Counted from the stretch's first letter, positions 1 through 5,181 are shown. The stretch: DNA of 5,181 nt from CAZVAO01 sp964625175 (GCA_964625175.1 CAZVAO010000129.1:1-5181), one strand, 5' to 3'. A program made the numbers and translations. The notes: generated by a model from the sequence alone, not told the origin.

Positions 1-28
1 GTTAGCTGTTAGCTGTTAGCTGTTAGCT
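1..28. repeat. Heptamer tandem array GTTAGCT x4
   Basis: Four perfect consecutive copies of GTTAGCT start at the first base, so the array may extend beyond the left edge. No gene is near enough to be affected. Decayed relatives (AGCAGTTAGAGGTTAG) appear around 1216-1231. Confidence 0.9.
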
Positions 29-41
29 GGGACCAACCAAA

Positions 42-95
42 ACATCCTTTACAGATTTGTGTCAATACATCCTTTACACATTTTGATTTTTTACA
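42..95. mobile_element. Possible insertion-sequence end remnant with repeated TTTACA boxes
   Basis: ACATCCTTTACA occurs at 42-53 and again at 67-78, 25 bp apart, and a third TTTACA lies at 90-95. Multiple spaced copies of a short box ending in ACA (TGT on the other strand) are typical of the ends of IS21- and IS481-type elements. No transposase and no matching opposite end are in the window, so this is at best a solitary end or an element lying to the left. Confidence 0.3.
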
Positions 96-170
96 CTAAG
101 CATACATGCTTTTCAATCAGACCCCGTGGGTAAAGTTGTCGTTTGACTATGTATTCATCCGACCAGCAAA

Positions 171-265
171 CGAGTAAGGTCACGATTACGTCTGTTTGAC
201 GAGCACTGCAACTATTATAGGGTGCGGCAATTAACTGTGCGAGGAGTTCCGTAATCGCTTACGAG
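171..265. repeat. Stem-loop element, copy 1
   Basis: CGAGTAAG (171-178), a GTCA bulge, then CGATTACG (183-190) face CGTAATCG (250-257) and CTTACGAG (258-265). The inner 8-bp stem is perfect; the outer stem pairs for five bases, g174-g178 with c258-c262, then breaks. The 59-nt interior contains a further GCAC/GTGC pairing (203-206 with 237-240). It is related to the element at 1048-1140, with paired changes in the stem. It may be a non-coding RNA or a small mobile repeat; the function is unknown. Confidence 0.6.
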
Positions 266-348
266 CAACCTAAAAGAGCATATACATTTCAAACGAAACT
301 TTGACTCACTAAAAAAGTTCATCGCGAAGCAGCTTCATAGGCGTCGGC

Positions 349-458
349 TCTGCATGCAGTCTTGAGGAGCGTAGCGACGTAAGAGCTCTGCTACAGGGCC
401 AGCCCTGCACGCAGTATTGAGAAGCGAAGCGACATAATTGCTCTGCTACAGGGCCAGC
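349..458. repeat. 55-bp imperfect tandem duplication
   Basis: Two adjacent copies (349-403 and 404-458) share TGCAYGCAGT, a GAGRAGCGWAGCGACRTAA block and an identical GCTCTGCTACAGGGCCAGC ending; all three blocks recur at exactly 55 bp. Each copy carries one GC-GNA-GC mini-hairpin (369-375 and 424-430). The open frame across it on the minus strand is compositional and is not a convincing gene. Confidence 0.8.
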
Positions 459-473
459 TTTCACCACCCTTCC

Positions 474-512
474 CCTTCCAACATTCAACTTTACCCTGAC
501 TCCTGACCAACT
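474..512. repeat. Short dispersed repeat, copy 1 (CCTTCCAACATTC type)
   Basis: This 39-bp stretch (CCTTCCAACATTCAACTTTA, then CCCTGACTCC) matches 682-720 over its whole length with few changes. A shorter relative lies at 1310-1335. No coding or regulatory role is visible. Confidence 0.6.
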
Positions 513-526
513 TTGGTTGAACAATA

Positions 527-567
527 GTTGAGCGATGGTTAAACAGTTGTTAAACGATGGTTAAATA
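527..567. repeat. Degenerate tandem repeat around CGATGGTTAAA
   Basis: GTTGAGCGATGGTTAAACA (527-545) is followed directly by GTTGTTAAACGATGGTTAAA and TA (546-567). Both share CGATGGTTAAA-A and start with GTTG. This is a low-complexity, slippage-like structure. Confidence 0.55.
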
Positions 568-622
568 GTTAGGTGCTTTTTAGTAGCTTGCTGGACGAGA
601 TAAGCATAACGGAGAGTCTATA

Positions 623-663
623 GTAGATTTCGACATCGCTTAAACGCTCCTCGGAATGACAGG
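623..663. repeat. Decayed dispersed repeat ending CGGAATGACAGG
   Basis: The segment reads AGATTTCGACATCGCTTAAA followed by CGCTCCTCGGAATGACAGG. Its part 631-652 is the reverse complement of the GAGGAGCG-TA-GCGAYGT module at 364-380 and 1169-1183, so it is an inverted relative of that repeat. From memory, similar 'GGAATGACA' segments are scattered in other bacterial genomes. Confidence 0.4.
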
Positions 664-681
664 ATGGAGCTGGATTAATAA

Positions 682-720
682 CCTTCCAATATTCCAACTT
701 TACCCCGACTACCGTCCACT
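682..720. repeat. Short dispersed repeat, copy 2
   Basis: Same 39-bp sequence type as 474-512 (CCTTCCAATATTCCAACTTT, then ACCCCGACTACC). The copies sit 208 bp apart in the same orientation. Confidence 0.6.
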
Positions 721-782
721 AAATTAACAACACAGGACACGCAAAGCAGGCCTCCTTATACGATTGTTTAACCACGTTCAAC

Positions 783-831
783 GCGCGTAGCGCATTAACA
801 GCCGCGAAGCGGCTATTCAACCAACGCTTGG
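783..831. repeat. Three evenly spaced triloop hairpins
   Basis: GCGC-GTA-GCGC (783-793), AGCCGC-GAA-GCGGCT (800-814) and CCAA-CGC-TTGG (821-831) are three perfect small inverted repeats with 3-nt loops. Their centres are at 788, 807 and 826, exactly 19 bp apart. Confidence 0.6.
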
Positions 832-975
832 CTATTACTCGACTCGTCTGTAAACCAGCTGGCTACTAGAAGGCTTTAACCACCAAGGGCACAAAGGGAA
901 GCAGTATTGCGTAGCGTAGTTTGGAGCGGTTAAACAAACATATGCTAATTCCAGATATCGTGCATGCACTATTCT

Positions 976-1042
976 GATGACCATTGGGGACTGTCCCTTT
1001 TGGTCAGAAATTGACCATTGGGGACAGTCCCCAATGGTCATC
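976..1042. repeat. 67-bp palindromic element with internal near-duplicate
   Basis: Two perfect 22-bp inverted arms (976-997 and 1021-1042) with core CATTGGGGACTGTCCC enclose a 23-nt loop. Inside, the 29-bp unit 978-1006 is repeated imperfectly at 1012-1040. The second unit is itself a perfect palindrome (14-bp arms around a1026), so alternative folds are possible. Arm and loop sizes match the palindrome at 4154-4218, although only the core is shared. Confidence 0.8.
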
Positions 1043-1047
1043 GCACA

Positions 1048-1140
1048 CGAGTAAGATCAGGATTACTGCTGTCTTAACGCGCTATTGCTATGAATGGATG
1101 GTTGTCAACATAGTGCGTGAGTTCAGTAATCCCTTACTCG
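1048..1140. repeat. Stem-loop element, copy 2
   Basis: CGAGTAAG (1048-1055), an ATCA bulge and GGATTACTG (1060-1068) pair perfectly with CAGTAATCC (1124-1132) and CTTACTCG (1133-1140), giving 8 bp + 4-nt bulge + 9 bp. An inner 8-bp stem, ACGCGCTA (1077-1084) with TAGTGCGT (1111-1118), has one G-U pair when read on the plus strand. The element begins 5 bases after the palindrome at 976-1042. Confidence 0.65.
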
Positions 1141-1155
1141 CTAATCAACCTGCCT

Positions 1156-1186
1156 TGCACGCAGCCTTGAGGAGCGAAGCGACGTG
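1156..1186. repeat. Dispersed partial copy of the 55-bp repeat
   Basis: TGCACGCAG followed by CTTGAGGAGCGAAGCGACGT repeats the first half of the tandem unit at 349-403. It lacks the CTACAGGGCCAGC half, so only the mini-hairpin-bearing module is shared. Confidence 0.7.
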
Positions 1187-1233
1187 CAACTTTCAGAGAT
1201 TAGGTGCTAGCCTTTAGCAGTTAGAGGTTAGGG

Positions 1234-1246
1234 GCCGCGAAGCGGC
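1234..1246. repeat. Small hairpin GCCGC-GAA-GCGGC
   Basis: A 13-bp perfect inverted repeat with a GAA loop, identical to the core of the hairpin at 801-813, about 430 bp away and in the same orientation. Confidence 0.6.
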
Positions 1247-1362
1247 ATACAACTGCTCAACCATTGTTTGACTATGATTGGGAGCCGGGCTTCTGTGTTC
1301 TATTTCCCTCTTTCCAACATTCCACCTTTTAACCCTTTAAACTATTAGCCTTTGTAACTATC

Positions 1363-1412
1363 AAAAAGAGGCTGTTCATCAGCACTTTATCTCTGCTGAT
1401 CCAGCCTCTTTT
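1363..1412 (-). terminator. Rho-independent terminator after the complete peptidase gene
   Basis: An 11-bp perfect stem, AAAAGAGGCTG (1364-1374) with CAGCCTCTTTT (1402-1412), continues past a small internal bulge into a second stem ATCAGCA/TGCTGAT (1378-1384 with 1394-1400) and a 9-nt loop. Read on the minus strand the hairpin ends in a run of T and starts 15 nt after the stop codon. The A-run on the other side could let it work in both directions. Confidence 0.9.
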
Positions 1413-1427
1413 CATTAGTGAATCGTT

Positions 1428-3962
1428 TTAGTATAAATTGTTAAATAGAAGTTTAAATGTGCCATGGGTCTGGGCGCGGAACTGCGGTGGGATTGCCAAT
1501 AGCACGATACAACCCGCACCATGTTGAACTGCAATTCCCGCTGCCTGACCGGCAATGAGTTCCTCACCATATAACTCCCCACTAACTAGCACTTCTTTCT
1601 CTGCATAACGCATGAAGATTTCATACTTTTCAGCATGGAGACGATCGTCCACTTTAAGCACAGGGCTATCCCAGTTAAATATGAGCGCCTTCTCAGGCAT
1701 CCCATAAGCAAGCGGATAGGTGTTATCAAGGCACGCTCTCAGAGTTGACCCGTGCGTCTGATAAACCTTATTACTTTTCCCAGCTATTATATTTGTAACG
1801 TTCAATTTGAACATTTTAATAGCTATATCTACCGACTTATTCATGGCTAGCAAGGTTCCCCCTGCTTTCACGAATTGGCGAATCTGTTCCAAACCCTCTT
1901 CTCCAAGACCTGATTGATATTGCTCTAATACTGTATCACCAAACCATTGTTGCAGCGTTTTCGCTCTGCCACTATTTGCTTTGAACACATCTACAAGTAT
2001 GGCCTCCTCATCACTCGGGATAATCAACACATCAATGTGATTATAGAGGTCGCCTGCTTTAATATCCGCATCCATAATTGTCATATATTTGAATCCGAAG
2101 TTATCGAGCACTAAGCGCGTCCAGCCCTCATCTGTATTACCGCCCCAATAACGCTGAAATAGACCAATTCGTTGTTTCTTAACATCAATTAACTCGATTT
2201 CTAAAAGATCCTCTGTGGTGATTGCAATAAAGACCACTCCAGTTTCAGTAGCCACTTCCTGGGCGATTGGCTGAGGTGCATATGTGACAAACATGCCTGC
2301 TGGATACAATTCTTTGTCAATTACTAGTGGTTTGACGGTGCGCTGAATTGAAATGCCCTGATCCATAAGGCGATTTACAGCCTGATAAGTGTCATTGAGA
2401 CGCGTATCTAGTAGATAGGCTTGTGCATCATCTATAAGAGGTGTTAACGCTGCTAATTCAATAACTTGTTTAAAACAACCTTCGAATGCTTGTCCAGTTG
2501 GGATAGCATCCACACCCATAAACTCATGCACGGTATCCGTGGCGGTGTCATAGGGCATGGAGGCCCCGTCGAAACTTGTGGTGAACCAGGTTTTGGGGTA
2601 AAGCGTGCGGCTCAGTAAATTTTTAATCACTCCCATTTTGGGTTGAGCCAATTTTACTAAATAGCACCCTTCAGCGTAACATACGGAACCAACATTAAAA
2701 GGAGCTGTTGCTTGTAGTACTTTGACGCCTTGGTTGAGTAACAGTTGAATGAGTTTACGTACCGTTAGCGGATCATGCTGCTGAGCAGGAATCACATAAG
2801 CGTATTCTTCATCCTGTGCCCCACGAGCAGTTTGGCGTACTGCCTTTTGGTAAGCATTCCAAAGAACGGTTTCGCGATTGCGTGCGGCAAGATCATTGGC
2901 GGCAACAGCTGAGATCTTTTGCTGCTCCACGATATCTCTAAGCCGCCACCAGCCACCAGGCCAAGGATTCGGAAAATTCGTTTGAGCTTGGTAGGCAGGA
3001 AAACTCTTCTCACCACTTCCAGTTAATTGACTCGGTTCGATATACTTGGGTGAAGCCAAATTAGCACTAGCCGACTCAGTAAGCATACCCGCAATATTAT
3101 GATGCAACGTAAGACGGTGGTAACCAAGATGACCCCAAGCTGGGAATTGTGCACCACTTAGGACCCCAGGTTTACCGTTTTCTTCAAGTTTGTAGGCCAT
3201 ATGTGCACCATACCAGGCAACCTCACGCCAAATCAATGGGTCTGCATAGGGCCGCACGGGATCGCGATAAGGTGCTACATAATAGCGTGCTCCATAGCTT
3301 CCCATGTGATGATGGTCCTGATAAACATGTGGGTTAAATTCTTTAAACAAGAGTTCCGCCATATATTGTGATTCGACTAAATTAAGGGCAAAAGCATCAC
3401 GATTGTTGTCGTGTCCAGAGTACTTATGATAGAGCCAAGGCATGCTGCACCCTTCATATTCGGTACCCAGAGTCGATTCGTACCAATCCGCAACCATTAA
3501 TTGCCCATCAGGGTTAAAACAAGGTACCATCACGTAAATCACATTTTCTAGGATGCGTAAATTATCTGAATCATTAGAAATAAGCATCTCAAAGGCCATC
3601 TCAGGGGCCATTTGCGTTCCCCCAATTTCTGAGGCATGCAAGCTCATACTTTGCACAACAATTGCTTTTCCTTTGGCCACAAGTTCTTTGACTTCGTCTT
3701 CTGTGAGATCACCTGGGTCGGTAATCTGTTGATTGATTGCTTTGTAATAATCGAGTTGGGCCAGGTTTTCCGGAGCAGAAATAATAACCGCTAAGAAGGG
3801 TTGACCCTCAGTCGACGGCCCCATATTGAGGACTTTCAAGCGATCGCTTTCGCTTTCTAAAAGGTAAAAATACTCGACAATCTTATCCCATCTGGCAATT
3901 TTTCGATCAGCACCGAGCTGATGCCCAAAAAAGTCCAGTGGACTGGTAATGGTTCGTGACAA
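1428..3962 (-). CDS. M14-family zinc carboxypeptidase with C-terminal glutamine-amidotransferase-like domain
   Basis: Predicted metallopeptidase of 844 residues, probably removing C-terminal residues from peptides; the substrate is unknown. Residues ~20-350 form the M14 catalytic domain: zinc ligands H109 and E112 (SLHASE), NPDG at 150-153, substrate-carboxylate pair N187/R188 (GHDNNRD), third zinc ligand probably H218 (QDHHHMG) and catalytic Glu E296 (MLTES). Residues ~385-590 are an alpha/beta linker region. Residues ~597-842 resemble a class I glutamine-amidotransferase-like fold (starting RIGLFQRYWGG, DEGWTR) that this peptidase family often carries. There is no signal peptide or transmembrane stretch, so a cytoplasmic location is inferred. 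The start is TTG at 3962: GGAGGG lies 6 nt upstream and an in-frame stop (3978-3980) precedes it, so no upstream start is possible; the next Met is at residue 47. The gene ends 15 nt before a strong terminator. A paralogue lies upstream on the same strand. Family call is sure; biological role is not. Confidence 0.93.
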   Translation of the reverse strand: MSRTITSPLDFFGHQLGADRKIARWDKIVEYFYLLESESDRLKVLNMGPSTEGQPFLAVIISAPENLAQLDYYKAINQQITDPGDLTEDEVKELVAKGKAIVVQSMSLHASEIGGTQMAPEMAFEMLISNDSDNLRILENVIYVMVPCFNPDGQLMVADWYESTLGTEYEGCSMPWLYHKYSGHDNNRDAFALNLVESQYMAELLFKEFNPHVYQDHHHMGSYGARYYVAPYRDPVRPYADPLIWREVAWYGAHMAYKLEENGKPGVLSGAQFPAWGHLGYHRLTLHHNIAGMLTESASANLASPKYIEPSQLTGSGEKSFPAYQAQTNFPNPWPGGWWRLRDIVEQQKISAVAANDLAARNRETVLWNAYQKAVRQTARGAQDEEYAYVIPAQQHDPLTVRKLIQLLLNQGVKVLQATAPFNVGSVCYAEGCYLVKLAQPKMGVIKNLLSRTLYPKTWFTTSFDGASMPYDTATDTVHEFMGVDAIPTGQAFEGCFKQVIELAALTPLIDDAQAYLLDTRLNDTYQAVNRLMDQGISIQRTVKPLVIDKELYPAGMFVTYAPQPIAQEVATETGVVFIAITTEDLLEIELIDVKKQRIGLFQRYWGGNTDEGWTRLVLDNFGFKYMTIMDADIKAGDLYNHIDVLIIPSDEEAILVDVFKANSGRAKTLQQWFGDTVLEQYQSGLGEEGLEQIRQFVKAGGTLLAMNKSVDIAIKMFKLNVTNIIAGKSNKVYQTHGSTLRACLDNTYPLAYGMPEKALIFNWDSPVLKVDDRLHAEKYEIFMRYAEKEVLVSGELYGEELIAGQAAGIAVQHGAGCIVLLAIPPQFRAQTHGTFKLLFNNLY

Positions 3963-3968
3963 TTTTAT

Positions 3969-3974
3969 CCCTCC
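3969..3974 (-). promoter_or_regulatory. Shine-Dalgarno site of the complete peptidase gene
   Basis: On the minus strand GGAGGG is followed by six bases (ATAAAA) and then the TTG start at 3962. A strong site at ideal spacing supports the TTG start. An ATG at 3974-3976 overlaps this site but runs into TAA after three codons. Confidence 0.85.
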
Positions 3975-4054
3975 ATTTTAGAGCGGCATTAAATGTCGCA
4001 ATTTACTCACTGTTTATTTCGCTTCACCAGCCGATATTTCCTGCAAAATCAATA

Positions 4055-4083
4055 ATTATCCAAAATAGTACTAATCATTTAAG
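4055..4083 (-). promoter_or_regulatory. Weak sigma-A-like promoter candidate for the complete peptidase gene
   Basis: On the minus strand GATAAT (4055-4060) matches five of six bases of the -10 consensus. Seventeen bases upstream, CTTAAA (4078-4083) is a poor -35 match. It would give a leader of roughly 85-90 nt. The surrounding sequence is AT-rich, so this may be chance. Confidence 0.25.
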
Positions 4084-4153
4084 CACAATCTACCTACCTG
4101 TCATTTTGCGGCGCTTAGCGATATCAGCAGCTGAAAATCACTTGAAACTATTT

Positions 4154-4218
4154 TGAAACACCGGGGACGGTTCTGCTGTTGCAAAAGCGAATCAAAAAGA
4201 ACCGTCCCTGGTGTTTCA
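4154..4218. repeat. 65-bp palindromic element between the two peptidase genes
   Basis: Two 21-bp arms (4154-4174 and 4198-4218) with core CACCGGGGACGGTTCT are complementary except for one position (g4163 against t4209, a G-U pair in plus-strand RNA). They enclose a 23-nt loop. There is no coding capacity. The shape and the GGGGACGGT core resemble short palindromes that, to my knowledge, are dispersed in Bacillota genomes and may be mobilised by IS200/REP-associated tyrosine transposases; no transposase is present here, so that link is inferred. Confidence 0.75.
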
Positions 4219-4315
4219 GACTTGCTATTCTCACTAATACATTTTGCTGGGATTGACAATCACCTAATACCCAGTATTTTCGCTAGATTTGTGGTTTTTA
4301 TAGTATGGACTAGGT

Positions 4316-4350
4316 TTAAAAATGGGGCAGAGAATGATTTCTCTGCCTCA
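4316..4350 (-). terminator. Rho-independent terminator after the partial peptidase gene
   Basis: GGCAGAGA (4326-4333) pairs with TCTCTGCC (4340-4347), extended by three more pairs including one G-T. On the minus strand it is followed by TTTTTAAA. It lies 24 nt after the stop of the right-hand gene and separates its transcript from the left-hand gene. Confidence 0.85.
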
Positions 4351-4374
4351 TGATTATATTATTATGCGGCACGC

Positions 4375-5181
4375 TTATTTCAAAACAGCGTTATTCAAAG
4401 CGTTGAATACAAGTTTGTAGGTACCACGAGCTTGGGCTCTGAATTGTGGACGCATACCATAAAGCACGACGTTCCCTTTGCCTACTTTGACATCCACAAG
4501 ATTCCCACGAAGGTGCAGGTGCTGCTCGCCAAGTACCCAACCACTTAATAAAGCAGATTGACCGGGATAGCGACCCACAACCGTTGCTTCTGGTCCTTTC
4601 ACTTCAAAGGCAGGGCTACGTAGGAAGAGAATGGATGTTTCTCTCTCCATACCCCAAGCTAATGGATGATTGGTGTCTAGTACAGTGCGCAGGAATGATC
4701 CTGGGATAAAGAAGTCTTCACCAGGCAATCCCTTAACCACGTTACGCACAGGCAAATAGAACTTATCAATTGCGAGTTCACACACATTATCAAAGGCTAA
4801 AATTGTGCCACCATTCTTGGCGTAGTCCAGCAAAACGGCCATTTCATTATCACCTAAGCCACCTTGATTCTCTGGTGGGTACACCCCAGGTAAACCCGTT
4901 TCCATATATGGCATGCGATTTTGGGGAAGTATAATTGCATCATATTGTGCCAAGTGCTCTTTAGTAATTTGATGATTATTGAAATTCTCAAAATTAAATT
5001 GATAATTTTCAAGAATGAAACGTGTCCACCCTTCATCAGCACCCGGAACATAGGATTTATACAAACCAATTTTAGGCATCTTCGCCATCATCAGCAAACT
5101 CCCATAATGGGGTTGCATATGCCCAGTAATCCCCTCAATGACCTCAATCTGCTTGTCCTTAACCACGAATGTACCAGCAGG
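4375..5181 (-). CDS. C-terminal part of a second M14-family peptidase (cut by the window edge)
   Basis: The reading frame stays open through the right edge, so only the last 268 residues are seen; the start and the zinc-binding domain lie outside. The first visible residues, PAGTFVVKDKQ, line up with YPAGMFVTYAPQ at residues 553-564 of the complete neighbour. From about visible residue 36 (MPKIGLYKSYVPGADEGWTR) the protein is the same glutamine-amidotransferase-like C-terminal domain, and the tails match closely (RPQFRAQARGTYKLVFNAL against PPQFRAQTHGTFKLLFNNL). A GTG codon at 5164-5166 could be mistaken for a start, but it is an internal Val in the conserved stretch. By analogy the full protein should be roughly 820 residues. 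A terminator follows its stop codon. That the missing part is an M14 domain is inferred from the paralogue, not seen. Confidence 0.85.
   Translation of the reverse strand, partial: PAGTFVVKDKQIEVIEGITGHMQPHYGSLLMMAKMPKIGLYKSYVPGADEGWTRFILENYQFNFENFNNHQITKEHLAQYDAIILPQNRMPYMETGLPGVYPPENQGGLGDNEMAVLLDYAKNGGTILAFDNVCELAIDKFYLPVRNVVKGLPGEDFFIPGSFLRTVLDTNHPLAWGMERETSILFLRSPAFEVKGPEATVVGRYPGQSALLSGWVLGEQHLHLRGNLVDVKVGKGNVVLYGMRPQFRAQARGTYKLVFNALNNAVLK

Larger units (their letters stand above)
1..1362. other. Gene-free, repeat-rich region
   Basis: I see no credible protein gene on either strand. Open frames here are at most 77 codons, lack a recognisable family, and lie across repeats or palindromes. 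No tRNA, rRNA or CRISPR structure was recognised. What is present is the set of repeats listed separately, together with eight same-strand GC-GNA-GC heptamers. Stretches 270-320, 578-622 and 838-900 show nothing I can name. Confidence 0.75.
3975..4374. other. Intergenic spacer between the two peptidase genes
   Basis: It holds the leader of the left-hand gene, a small hairpin GCGGCAT-TAA-ATGTCGC (3983-3999) just upstream of the ribosome-binding site, the weak promoter candidate, the 65-bp palindrome and the terminator of the right-hand gene. Stretches open in frame on the plus strand (3956-4156 and 4153-4353) have no family match I recognise; the second one runs across the palindrome. Confidence 0.7.

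Noticed and set aside
1..458. Repeats as a CRISPR array
   Set aside because: The heptamers are contiguous with no spacers, and the 55-bp units are directly adjacent with only two copies, so there is no repeat-spacer pattern.
309..524. 71-codon open frame on the minus strand
   Set aside because: It runs through the 55-bp tandem duplication, and its repeated peptide words reflect that DNA repeat. No ribosome-binding site or family was recognised.
171..1140. Stem-loop elements as integron attC sites
   Set aside because: They have bulged imperfect arms of suitable length, but I find no GTTRRRY/RYYYAAC core pair at their ends and no integrase or cassette genes.
835..1217. Overlapping open frames of 68 (minus) and 77 (plus) codons
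   Set aside because: They cover the palindrome 976-1042 and stem-loop copy 2 on opposite strands. Their peptides simply translate the palindrome (TIGDCPQWS and TIGDSPQWS), so they are not genes.
2792..3337. Frames of 74 codons (minus, 2792-3016) and 62 codons (plus, 3149-3337) inside the peptidase gene
   Set aside because: They lie wholly within the M14 catalytic coding region in other frames and are shadows of it.
3965..3976. Mini-frame ATG-GAG-GGA-TAA just before the TTG start
   Set aside because: Its own bases form the Shine-Dalgarno of the real gene and it has no ribosome-binding site of its own; a leader-peptide role is not supported.
3956..4353. Two 66-codon plus-strand open frames between the peptidase genes
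   Set aside because: There is no recognisable domain; the second runs through the 65-bp palindrome and the terminator hairpin. Both are better explained as spacer DNA.

Overview
The window holds two paralogous zinc-carboxypeptidase (M14) genes on the minus strand and, to their left, about 1.4 kb of gene-free DNA packed with short repeats and palindromes. The organism looks like a Bacillota species, perhaps a spore-forming anaerobe of the Sporomusaceae or Clostridia type. The grounds are a TTG start behind a perfect GGAGGG Shine-Dalgarno, compact hairpin/T-run terminators, and 'GGGGACNGT' palindromes that I associate with Bacillota genomes. This assignment is an inference and is weak at genus level.

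Layout. Positions 1-1362 contain no credible gene. They hold a heptamer tandem array (1-28), a possible insertion-sequence end (42-95), two copies of a roughly 95-nt stem-loop element with compensatory base changes (171-265 and 1048-1140), a 55-bp tandem duplication (349-458) with scattered relatives, three evenly spaced triloop hairpins (783-831) and a 67-bp palindrome (976-1042). Eight copies of a GC-GNA-GC mini-hairpin heptamer occur here, all in the same orientation, and I found none in the rest of the window. A terminator (1363-1412) closes the region. Positions 1428-3962 (minus) are a complete 844-residue M14 peptidase with a C-terminal glutamine-amidotransferase-like domain. Positions 3963-4374 are an intergenic spacer with the ribosome-binding site of that gene, a weak promoter candidate, a second palindrome (4154-4218) and the terminator of the next gene (4316-4350). 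Positions 4375-5181 (minus) are the C-terminal 268 residues of a second protein of the same family, whose 5' part lies beyond the right edge.

How they fit together. The right-hand gene is transcribed first, ends at its own terminator, and is followed by the left-hand gene with its own strong ribosome-binding site and terminator. They therefore look like a paralogous tandem pair with at least partly separate transcripts. The complete protein has all M14 zinc ligands and the catalytic Glu, no signal peptide and no membrane segment, so it is probably a cytoplasmic carboxypeptidase-type enzyme. Its substrate cannot be read from the sequence. No mobile-element gene, RNA gene of a known class, CRISPR array or defence system is visible. 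The most unusual material is the repeat-rich left third.
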